A DNA stretch of 5,154 nt from Hyphomicrobiales bacterium (GTDB lineage Bacteria; Pseudomonadota; Alphaproteobacteria; Rhizobiales; Afifellaceae): NCBI GenBank assembly GCA_013812985.1, contig JACCSN010000034.1:1-5154 (forward strand). Reading direction: 5' to 3'. Positions 1 to 5,154 of this stretch are shown in pieces (position 1 is the stretch's first letter; the number at the start of each line of letters is the position of its first letter). A program made the position numbers and the translations under genes. Below the pieces are notes generated by a model. That model was not told the origin of the DNA and made no database searches. It saw only the letters and a program-made list of their open reading frames with translations.

Positions 1-362
1 GCGATGATGAGGTCGGCATGCATGGCGAGCTCGCAGCCGCCGCCGAGCGCGACCCCGTTCACGGCCGCGATGAGCGGCTTGGGGAACTCGGCGATCGCCG
101 CCCAGAGCCGGTGGCTGTTGCGCAGCATCATCTCGATGGCGCCGGCTTCCGCCATGTCGCGGAGGTCGGCGCCGGCCGCGAAGGCCTTGTCGTCGCCGGT
201 GACGACGACGCATCGCGCCGCCTCGTCATCGGCAAGCGCCCGGAGATGCTCCGCCAGGAGCTTTCTGACCGACGCGTTCAGCGCATTGCGGGCCTCGGGC
301 CGATTGATGCGCAAGAGCGCCACGGACGCGCTCGGCCGTTCCAGGAGGACCTCGGCCGTCAT
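1..362 (-). CDS. Enoyl-CoA hydratase/isomerase family protein (crotonase fold), 3'-truncated by window edge
   Basis: Partial gene: the first 120 residues are visible and the C-terminal half runs off the left edge. Crotonase-family enzymes hydrate trans-2-enoyl-CoA, or catalyse related acyl-CoA reactions, in the cytoplasm during fatty-acid or aromatic-acid breakdown. The N-terminus has the family's RINRPEARNALN stretch (residues 18-29). Next come FAAGADL (61-67), which supplies the first oxyanion-hole segment, and KPLIAAVNG (95-103). GGGCELAM (107-114) supplies the second oxyanion-hole glycines, and Glu111 aligns with the first catalytic glutamate of rat enoyl-CoA hydratase (Glu144). The second catalytic glutamate would lie off the window. 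The start is well fixed: an in-frame TAA lies upstream and no other ATG, GTG or TTG falls between it and this ATG. The sequence resembles PaaF-type hydratases (2,3-dehydroadipyl-CoA hydratase, phenylacetate pathway), but the substrate cannot be assigned from half a protein. It is divergent from the membrane-protein gene at 581. Confidence 0.95.
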   Translation of the reverse strand, partial: MTAEVLLERPSASVALLRINRPEARNALNASVRKLLAEHLRALADDEAARCVVVTGDDKAFAAGADLRDMAEAGAIEMMLRNSHRLWAAIAEFPKPLIAAVNGVALGGGCELAMHADLII

Positions 363-369
363 CTGGATG

Positions 370-385
370 CAGGCGCTCCCGCCTG
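370..385 (-). promoter_or_regulatory. 6-bp hairpin with SD-like GGAG loop ahead of the hydratase start
   Basis: On the minus strand the sequence reads CAGGCG-GGAG-CGCCTG, a perfect 6-bp, GC-rich stem with a 4-base loop. The loop is the only Shine-Dalgarno-like tetramer close to the hydratase ATG, and 13 bases lie between it and the start codon. As drawn, the ribosome-binding sequence would sit exposed in a loop, with the 3' arm of the stem between it and the start. Whether this affects translation is inference. In a GC-rich genome a stem of this size can arise by chance. Confidence 0.35.
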
Positions 386-570
386 TTCGTGCGTAGGTCG
401 ATACCGGCCCATTCCCTTACCCTCTTGCCCGATGCCCTCTTGAATTGATTCCGCCGATTCCGCTGGAGGTCGATCTCTGCTATCGGCCTAATCGTTCGAA
501 GGAAAGCTGCTTCGTGCCTGACTTGGCTACACGCGTCGGCATCACGAAGGCGTGGCGGCAGCGGTGCTCA

Positions 571-575
571 AAGGA
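571..575 (+). promoter_or_regulatory. Ribosome binding site for start at 581
   Basis: AAGGA is followed by 5 bases and then ATG at 581, a good Shine-Dalgarno match that supports the upstream of two possible starts of the membrane-protein gene. Confidence 0.55.
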
Positions 576-580
576 ACAGA

Positions 581-1276
581 ATGCGACCGTTCTCATTTGC
601 CCTGCAGTCTGCGGTGAGGTGCAACATGCGATCGGCGCGACGCGACGGGAAATGGGCGCCGGACTACGGCGGCAACGATCTTGGCGTCGCGATGCTGAAG
701 GGTGCCGTTGCGGGCGCCATCGGCGTCTGGGCGATGGACCGGGTCGACTGGTTCATGTATCTGCGCCTGCTCGATACGCCCAAGAGCCGGCGGCAAACCG
801 ACTTTGTCCGGCCAAGCGGCATGGACCCGGCGCATGCAATGGCCAACCGGGGTGCGCGCGCCCTCGGATTGACCCCACCGGCGCCCTGGAAGCAAAATCC
901 CGCCGGTCTCGCCGTTCATTACAGTCTCGGCATCGCGCCGGGCGCCCTCTACGGCGCGCTGCGGGGGCGCGTTCCTTACGTGGATGCGGGCGGCGGCCTG
1001 CTCTACGGCCTCGGCCTGTTCGTCGTCGAGGACGAGATCGCCAATCCGCTCATGCGCTTCGCCGCTCCGCCGCAGGATTATCCCTGGCAAGCCCACGTCC
1101 GGGGCTTTGTGGCGCATCTCGTCTACGGCGCGGTGACCGAGCTTGTGATGCAGGCGCTGACGCCGCCACGCCGCAACCAGCGGCCGCCCGGCCGGCCGCG
1201 AGCCTTTCGCCGTCCTGAGACGCCGTCCCGTGATCGTTTCGAGACCGCGCGCGAAGCGGCCGCAATGAATCAATAA
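581..1276 (+). CDS. Small multi-pass membrane protein of unknown function, DUF1440/YagU-like
   Basis: Predicted 231-residue integral inner-membrane protein. About four hydrophobic segments are visible: near residues 35-60 (glycine/alanine-rich, ending in the aromatic stretch VDWFMY), 109-127, 137-158 and 173-192. The segments are interrupted by conserved-looking polar positions: HYSLGIAPGALYG (113-125), EDEIANPL (150-157) and YPWQAHVRGFVAHLVYG (167-183). The order of a hydrophobic helix, a glycine-rich helix, a PW motif and a final GxxAHLV helix recalls DUF1440 proteins such as E. coli YagU. That link is from memory of the family pattern and is tentative. The C-terminal 40 residues are basic, proline- and arginine-rich, and probably cytoplasmic and disordered. 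The start is ambiguous: ATG 581 and in-frame ATG 626 (residue 16) each have a Shine-Dalgarno-like sequence 5 bases upstream, and the conserved region begins after both. The gene converges on the GH63 gene, with a 10-base gap. No biochemical function can be inferred. Confidence 0.8.
   Translation: MRPFSFALQSAVRCNMRSARRDGKWAPDYGGNDLGVAMLKGAVAGAIGVWAMDRVDWFMYLRLLDTPKSRRQTDFVRPSGMDPAHAMANRGARALGLTPPAPWKQNPAGLAVHYSLGIAPGALYGALRGRVPYVDAGGGLLYGLGLFVVEDEIANPLMRFAAPPQDYPWQAHVRGFVAHLVYGAVTELVMQALTPPRRNQRPPGRPRAFRRPETPSRDRFETAREAAAMNQ
616..620 (+). promoter_or_regulatory. Second ribosome binding site, for alternative start at 626
   Basis: GAGGT is followed by 5 bases and then ATG at 626, in frame with ATG 581. 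It is as good as the upstream site. If used, the protein is 216 residues long and begins MRSARRDGKW. Confidence 0.45.
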
Positions 1277-1286
1277 TTTCGCCGCG
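1277..1286. other. Convergent intergenic gap without a visible terminator
   Basis: Only 10 bases separate the TAA of the membrane-protein gene from the TGA of the GH63 gene. There is no T-tract and no strong stem-loop here, so any termination signal must overlap coding sequence or be Rho-dependent. Confidence 0.6.
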
Positions 1287-3545
1287 TCAGGGCTGCGCGT
1301 GGTGGCCCGCGTCAGCGCGGATGATCCGCACACGACGCCCCGCCTCGGCGCCGGTGAAGGTCACCGCGATCCCACCCCCGTCGGCTTTCCAGGCAAGCTC
1401 CGCGTCGCCTGCCCGCGCTGAAGCGACGGTCCTGGGACCGCCGCAGGGCAAAGCAAGCTTGGCGCCGGCGGTGATATGACCGGGCAGGTCGAACGCGATT
1501 TCCGACGAGCTTAGCCGCAGGTTGGAGAAGCGCCCGCGCATCGCGGTGGCGATCAGGACGGTCTCTCCTTGTGAAAGCGTCAGCGTCCCCTCACGAACCA
1601 GAACAGTCACCGCGCCGATGGGGCTCTGGATCGGGCCGAGCGTCAGGTCGTCGCCGTCGTTCACGAGCTCCCACCCGGCCCAGGGGCTGACATCCATGAC
1701 CGTCGCGACGCCCATGAGCGGCATGAGCGCGCCCCAATTGTAAAAGCCTTCGGTGTCGGGCTGGTCGAGCGGCTCGCCCGTCCCCGCGTTGTAATTTTCG
1801 GGGCAGAGCCGGCGCTCCTCCCAGGCCTGCCGGAACAGACTGAAGCTCGCCGTCGCCAGCTCGGACGCCCGGTCGTGCAGACCGCATCGCCGCAATCCGT
1901 GCCACACGAGGTAATTCATCGGCGGCCAGATCCGCCCCCGCCAGTAGCTGTTGTCGGACGCGGCGGGATCGTCGCGCGCTGTCCCAGGAATGACGAAGCG
2001 GCCGCCGAAAGTGTTTGGGTCATCGAGATGAGCGACGAGACGTTCCAGCTGATCGGCCGACGCCGCGCCGCAGAGCAGCGGGTAAAAACTGGTCGGGCCG
2101 ACGCTGCGGACGAACGCACCGGAGCGCAGGCGGTTGGCGAAGAGCCCGCGGCTGTCGTCCCAAAGCTCGTCGCGAATCCTCTCTCGCAGCGCCTCCGCTT
2201 CCGCTTCGTGCGACGTGGCGGCGGAGCCAAGCCCGAGCGTTCCGGCGATCAGGCCAAGCATCTCGGCGTCGAGAGCCAGGATGCTGTTCAGGCCGACATC
2301 CAGCGTCGTCAAGGTGCGGGTTTTGGGGTCGTATGTCGCCTCGTCGTGGATCGGCGAATTGTCCATGCTGGATTCGTTGCGGGCGCCGAACGACGTGCCC
2401 TTGTAGAGGCCCTCCCCCACGTCCGAAGTGCCAAAGGAGACGAGGCCCCGCTTTTCCGGGTCGCGGTTCCGCCACCACCAGGCGTGATTTCGCGCCAGCG
2501 TGTCGTAGGCGAGTTCCAGAAGCGGTCGGGAGCCGGTGCGCAAATACGAAAGCCACAAGAGAAAACCGCCGAGCGGCAGCTGGGTGCGGTCCACCCAGGC
2601 GTCGTTGGCGGTGAGAAGGCAGGCGAGGTTCCCCTCCGGCGTGGCGCTCGCCAGCCAGGTCAGGATGTTCTCGCGCTCCAGCTCCGGGTCGATGAGTCCG
2701 GCCATGACGCCGGCATATTGCCCGTCGTTCAGCCACACGCCGAAGCCGCCGAACTTCGAAAGGTTCCAGTTGCGGCTGAGGGAGGTGTAGGGACGGTTGT
2801 TGATCTCGTCCCACACCGTGTTCCAGGCGACGACGTCGCGCACCGCGTCAAGGGCGCCGGCGAAGCGTCCCGTCTGCGCCGGAAGCACCGGGGCGTCCTC
2901 CTCCCTGATCAAGAGCTCCCGTGCGCGGCCGATGGCCAGGTCGGCCCGGTCCGCCACGGCGGCGGCGAAGCGGCCCTCGCGCGCCATCTCCAGATTGAAA
3001 CGGAGCGCCAGCACCGGCGCCGCATCGGCCCGCGAGCCGAGGTAGAAATACCCGCGCGTCTCGTATTCTTCCGTCAACGCCTCAATCGATGGGTGCCCCG
3101 TCACCTGAACCGGATCGCTCGCCGCCGCGACGGCGATGAAACGATGCCCCACCTTGACCCAAGCCGCGCCGCTTGCCGGGTCGAACCGGACCGAATGCCC
3201 CTCCTCCGTGGACAGGCAAAGATTGACCCAGAATCGCAAGCCCCATTCGCCAAGCTCCGGCGCCCGCCACGATCCGATCAGATCGAACGGCCCGGGCTTC
3301 CGATACGACCAGGCGAGGCGGGTGCCGGCATGCACCAGATCCAGCTCGACCAGCCCGCCGTCGATCGTGTGCGCCCCGAGCCGCACGCCAGGGTGACCGG
3401 CCGAAAAGTCCGTCGCCTGTCGTACGCTGTCGGCGTAGACGACGGGGGTCAGGCGGAAGCCGAGCGGCAGGAACACCATCTCGGCCGGGCGACTCGACCA
3501 GGTGTTCCAGGCGCGGGCGAGAGGTACGGTAGCGCCGTGGAGCAT
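1287..3545 (-). CDS. GH63 / MGH1-like glycoside hydrolase (alpha-glucosidase or glycosylglycerate-hydrolase type)
   Basis: A 752-residue, probably cytoplasmic glycosidase of the (alpha/alpha)6-barrel type; no signal peptide is visible. Residues 1 to about 225 form a beta-rich N-terminal domain, about 230-615 the catalytic barrel, and about 620-752 a beta-rich C-terminal domain. Family landmarks in the barrel are WNTVWDEINNRPY (241-253), SRNWNLSKFGGFGVWLNDGQ (257-276), ESSMDNSP (391-398), YWRGRIWPPMNYLVWHGLRR (534-553) and ENYNAGTGEP (583-592). By analogy with GH63 enzymes such as E. coli YgjK and Thermus mannosylglycerate hydrolase, Asp395 is the likely general acid and Glu583 the likely general base of an inverting mechanism. 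Known GH63 activities include alpha-glucosidase, processing glucosidase I, and mannosyl- or glucosylglycerate hydrolysis. The specificity here is unknown. At 752 residues it is far longer than the roughly 410-450-residue bacterial mannosyl/glucosylglycerate hydrolases and nearer to YgjK. It is last in the three-gene cluster, starting 6 bases after the isochorismatase-like gene stops, so translational coupling is likely. Confidence 0.9.
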   Translation of the reverse strand: MLHGATVPLARAWNTWSSRPAEMVFLPLGFRLTPVVYADSVRQATDFSAGHPGVRLGAHTIDGGLVELDLVHAGTRLAWSYRKPGPFDLIGSWRAPELGEWGLRFWVNLCLSTEEGHSVRFDPASGAAWVKVGHRFIAVAAASDPVQVTGHPSIEALTEEYETRGYFYLGSRADAAPVLALRFNLEMAREGRFAAAVADRADLAIGRARELLIREEDAPVLPAQTGRFAGALDAVRDVVAWNTVWDEINNRPYTSLSRNWNLSKFGGFGVWLNDGQYAGVMAGLIDPELERENILTWLASATPEGNLACLLTANDAWVDRTQLPLGGFLLWLSYLRTGSRPLLELAYDTLARNHAWWWRNRDPEKRGLVSFGTSDVGEGLYKGTSFGARNESSMDNSPIHDEATYDPKTRTLTTLDVGLNSILALDAEMLGLIAGTLGLGSAATSHEAEAEALRERIRDELWDDSRGLFANRLRSGAFVRSVGPTSFYPLLCGAASADQLERLVAHLDDPNTFGGRFVIPGTARDDPAASDNSYWRGRIWPPMNYLVWHGLRRCGLHDRASELATASFSLFRQAWEERRLCPENYNAGTGEPLDQPDTEGFYNWGALMPLMGVATVMDVSPWAGWELVNDGDDLTLGPIQSPIGAVTVLVREGTLTLSQGETVLIATAMRGRFSNLRLSSSEIAFDLPGHITAGAKLALPCGGPRTVASARAGDAELAWKADGGGIAVTFTGAEAGRRVRIIRADAGHHAQP

Positions 3546-3551
3546 CCGAGA

Positions 3552-4148
3552 TCAGCTCCAGGCCGCCAGCACGGCGGCGGTCGTGGCGATCTCGACCTGC
3601 TGATCGAAGCGCGGCAGGATGTGGCGGAGCGTCGCCTCGTGGGCCGCGGGCGACGAGCTTGCCAGGGCGTCCGCCACCGCGATCACGCGAAATCCGCGGT
3701 CGACGGCCGTCAGCAATGTGCCGAGCACGCAGATGTCGGTCTCCACGCCTGTGAAGATGATCGTATCCGCGCCGAACCTTGCCAGACGCTCGCTGAAGGC
3801 TGGCGCTTCGAACGCCGAGTAGGTGGGCTTGTCGATGGTGCTCGCCTCGTCGGCCAGCGCGGCAAGCTCATCCACCAGACCCACCAGATCGGGCGGCAGC
3901 GCCGCGCCGGTAAAGGCGGACCAGTGATCATAAAAGTGGCGCCAATTGCCCGGCGCCTCCTCGGCCCGCCGCGGGACGGTGAAGCGTGTGAACAGCGTGC
4001 GGCCCGGCTTGGCGCGCGTCAGCTCGGCGATCCTGGGCACGATCAATGCCATGTCGGGCACCCGCCATCCGGGCGGCTCGGTGAAGAGGCGCTGGACATC
4101 GACGGCGACATGGACGGCATGGGCGCCAAGCATCGGGAGATTGGCCAT
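3552..4148 (-). CDS. Isochorismatase-like cysteine hydrolase
   Basis: A 198-residue protein of normal length for the isochorismatase-like superfamily. The family includes amidases (nicotinamidase, N-carbamoylsarcosine amidase, biuret hydrolase, ureidoacrylate amidohydrolase) as well as true isochorismatases. The Asp-Lys-Cys catalytic triad is visible: Asp17 in HVAVDVQRLF, Lys107 in IDKPTYSAF, and Cys140 in FTGVETDICVLGT. Val135-Glu136 fall where the family's conserved cis-peptide lies. Members with this nucleophile usually hydrolyse an amide, ureido or carbamoyl bond, so an amidase role is likelier than vinyl-ether cleavage, but the substrate is unknown. No isochorismate-pathway gene is visible nearby. 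The reading frame is open back to 4244, but that extension overlaps the ABC ATPase gene and gives unrelated arginine/serine-rich sequence. I chose ATG 4148, 4 bases after the ATPase stop; it has only a weak Shine-Dalgarno, which suits termination-reinitiation. ATG 4133 is an alternative without a better ribosome binding site. Confidence 0.92.
   Translation of the reverse strand: MANLPMLGAHAVHVAVDVQRLFTEPPGWRVPDMALIVPRIAELTRAKPGRTLFTRFTVPRRAEEAPGNWRHFYDHWSAFTGAALPPDLVGLVDELAALADEASTIDKPTYSAFEAPAFSERLARFGADTIIFTGVETDICVLGTLLTAVDRGFRVIAVADALASSSPAAHEATLRHILPRFDQQVEIATTAAVLAAWS
3556..3559 (-). promoter_or_regulatory. Ribosome binding site of the GH63 gene, inside the upstream gene's last codons
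   Basis: On the minus strand GGAG lies within the final Trp-Ser codons of the isochorismatase-like gene, with 10 bases before the ATG at 3545. This supports that start and implies the two genes are translated from one message. Confidence 0.6.
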
Positions 4149-4152
4149 CCGA

Positions 4153-5154
4153 TCAGCCAGCGAGCAGGATCGTGTGGGCGGCCGACCAGGCGAGGCACAC
4201 CGTCTCGCCAAGCGCGATCGGCTCGCTTTCCCGATTTTGAGCAAACACCTTCAGATCCTCGCCGTTCGGGCCGTCGAGAAGATAGGTCGAGGCCGCTCCG
4301 GCATAGATCACTTCCCGGACGCGCGCCGGAAGCCCGTTCTCGAATGCGCCGGTCGCGCCGGCGGGCAGGATGGCGATCTTCTCCGGCCGCACGGCCAGCG
4401 TGACAGGCGTGCCGGCGGCGGGGATCGGGTCGGCGCTGTGGATCATCCGCCCATCGACCTCGATGCCGCCCGAAGCCGCCTTGCCGGAGAGGAAATTGGC
4501 GTCGCCAAGGAAGGCCGCCGCGAATTGCGTGCGCGGCCGCTCGTAGATCTCGGCCGGGGCGCCCTCTTGCACGATCCGGCCCGCGTCGAGGATCGCTACG
4601 CGGTCCGACAAAGCCAAGGCTTCCTCCTGGTCGTGGGTGACGAAGATCGTGGTGAGCCCGCTTTCGCGCTGGATGCGCTTCAGCTCCACCTGCATCTCCT
4701 GGCGCAACCGCCTGTCAAGCGCCGAAAGCGGCTCGTCAAGGAGGAGCACGGCGGGATCGGTGACGATGGCACGGGCCAGAGCCACCCGCTGCTGCTGGCC
4801 GCCGGACAATTGCTTCGGGCGTCGGTCCTCCAGCCCGGTCAGGCGCACGAGGTCGAGAACGCGCCCAACCTCGCGCGTCGCCGCGTCGCCGCGCACGCCG
4901 CGTCGGTTGAGGCCGAAAACGACGTTCTCCGTGACGCTCATATGCGGAAACAGAGCGTAGGACTGGAACACCATCCCGATTCTTCTGCGCCAGACCGGGA
5001 CCCGCGTCACATCGGCGGCGCCGATCCGCACGGACCCTTCGTCGGGCGCGACAAAGCCCGCGACGATGCGGAGCAGCGTCGTCTTGCCCGATCCGGACGG
5101 CCCAAGCAGGCTGGTGAACCGCCCGGCCTCGAAGACCGCGCTGACCTCATCCAG
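4153..5154 (-). CDS. ABC transporter ATP-binding protein, PotA-like (polyamine/opine/phosphonate or Fe3+ type), 5'-truncated
   Basis: Partial gene: 333 residues are visible, and the true start lies just beyond the right edge, because the frame is open to position 5154. The protein is the nucleotide-binding subunit that powers solute import across the inner membrane. Counting from the first visible residue: Walker A GPSGSGKTT (18-26), Q-loop VFQSYALFPHMSV (62-74), ABC signature LSGGQQQR (116-123), Walker B VLLLDEP (136-142), D-loop SALD (144-147) and H-loop His174 in VTHDQEEAL. All catalytic motifs are intact. The segment after the switch histidine, EGAPAEIYERPRT and FLGDANFLSG, and the C-terminal TOBE-like domain (about 245-333) are typical of the PotA/FbpC/CysA group, with PotA-like spermidine/putrescine importers closest in my recollection. 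The start at 5031 within this frame is not real, since it would remove Walker A. It heads the visible part of the cluster; permease and binding-protein genes would be expected upstream. Confidence 0.95.
   Translation of the reverse strand: MDEVSAVFEAGRFTSLLGPSGSGKTTLLRIVAGFVAPDEGSVRIGAADVTRVPVWRRRIGMVFQSYALFPHMSVTENVVFGLNRRGVRGDAATREVGRVLDLVRLTGLEDRRPKQLSGGQQQRVALARAIVTDPAVLLLDEPLSALDRRLRQEMQVELKRIQRESGLTTIFVTHDQEEALALSDRVAILDAGRIVQEGAPAEIYERPRTQFAAAFLGDANFLSGKAASGGIEVDGRMIHSADPIPAAGTPVTLAVRPEKIAILPAGATGAFENGLPARVREVIYAGAASTYLLDGPNGEDLKVFAQNRESEPIALGETVCLAWSAAHTILLAG

Larger units (their letters stand above)
363..580. other. Divergent intergenic region
   Basis: This 218-base stretch separates the minus-strand hydratase from the plus-strand membrane-protein gene, so it should carry promoters for both. 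I looked for -35/-10 pairs in both directions. TTGAAT (440-445) and TTGATT (445-450) are passable -35 boxes for plus-strand transcription, but neither has a -10-like hexamer at 16-18 bases spacing. No operator-like palindrome stands out beyond the short TTCGAA around 495-500. The only clear structure is the hairpin at 370-385. Reading frames that cross this region look like by-products of high GC, without recognisable protein features. Confidence 0.6.

Noticed and set aside
4..443. Plus-strand open frames opposite the enoyl-CoA hydratase
   Set aside because: The minus strand encodes unmistakable crotonase motifs; the plus-strand products are low-complexity shadows.
440..500. TTGAAT/TTGATT as a promoter -35 box upstream of the membrane-protein gene
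   Set aside because: No -10-like hexamer occurs at suitable spacing, so I do not call a promoter.
445..1218. A 257-codon plus-strand open frame overlapping the membrane-protein gene
   Set aside because: The translation is arginine/alanine-rich without motifs. The frame at 581-1276 has hydrophobic segments, good ribosome binding sites and family-like patterns.
1282..1320. Possible terminator around the convergent junction (CCGCG...CGCGG, and a CCGCGTCAG direct repeat at 1282-1290 and 1307-1315)
   Set aside because: The stems are short with long loops, there is no T-tract, and most of it lies in the GH63 coding sequence. GC-rich DNA gives such matches by chance.
593..1333. A 246-codon minus-strand open frame opposite the membrane-protein gene
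   Set aside because: It is antisense to a better-supported gene and overlaps the end of the GH63 gene, and it has no recognisable domain.
4149..4244. N-terminal extension of the isochorismatase-like protein back to ATG 4244
   Set aside because: It would overlap the ATPase gene by about 90 bases and adds arginine/serine-rich sequence foreign to the family, whereas ATG 4148 gives a normal-length protein directly after the ATPase stop.
1875..4403. An 842-codon open frame on the plus strand, antisense to the glycosidase, hydrolase and ATPase genes
   Set aside because: It lies wholly opposite three genes with clear family motifs. Its translation is arginine/glycine/proline-rich low-complexity sequence without domains, as expected from GC-rich codon use on the other strand.

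Overview
The window is GC-rich bacterial chromosome. Its dense, closely packed genes, long spurious antisense reading frames and protein sequences fit an alphaproteobacterium, most likely of the Hyphomicrobiales (Rhizobiales) type. This is an impression from sequence style and remembered family resemblance, not a computed placement. I see no rRNA, tRNA, CRISPR, insertion sequence, phage gene or attachment site.

Layout: (1) Positions 1-362, minus strand, hold the N-terminal 120 residues of a crotonase-fold enoyl-CoA hydratase whose 3' end lies off the left edge. (2) Positions 363-580 are a 218-base divergent intergenic region. It contains a perfect 6-bp hairpin just ahead of the hydratase start, but no promoter I could defend. 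(3) Positions 581-1276, plus strand, encode a small multi-pass membrane protein of unknown function, reminiscent of the DUF1440/YagU type. (4) Positions 1277-1286 are a 10-base convergent gap. (5) Positions 5154 down to 1287, minus strand, hold three tightly packed genes in transcription order: a PotA-like ABC transporter ATPase (5' end off the right edge), an isochorismatase-like cysteine hydrolase, and a 752-residue GH63/MGH1-like glycoside hydrolase. The gaps between them are only 4 and 6 bases.

The three-gene cluster is the main biological content. An import ATPase of the polyamine/opine/phosphonate or Fe3+ type is followed directly by an amidase-like hydrolase and by a glycosidase with no visible signal peptide. 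This suggests uptake of a small glycosylated solute and its breakdown in the cytoplasm by cleavage of a glycosidic bond and possibly an amide-type bond. The substrate cannot be read from the sequence. The permeases and solute-binding protein expected for such a transporter would lie upstream, beyond position 5154. The hydratase and the membrane protein show no evident functional link to this cluster.
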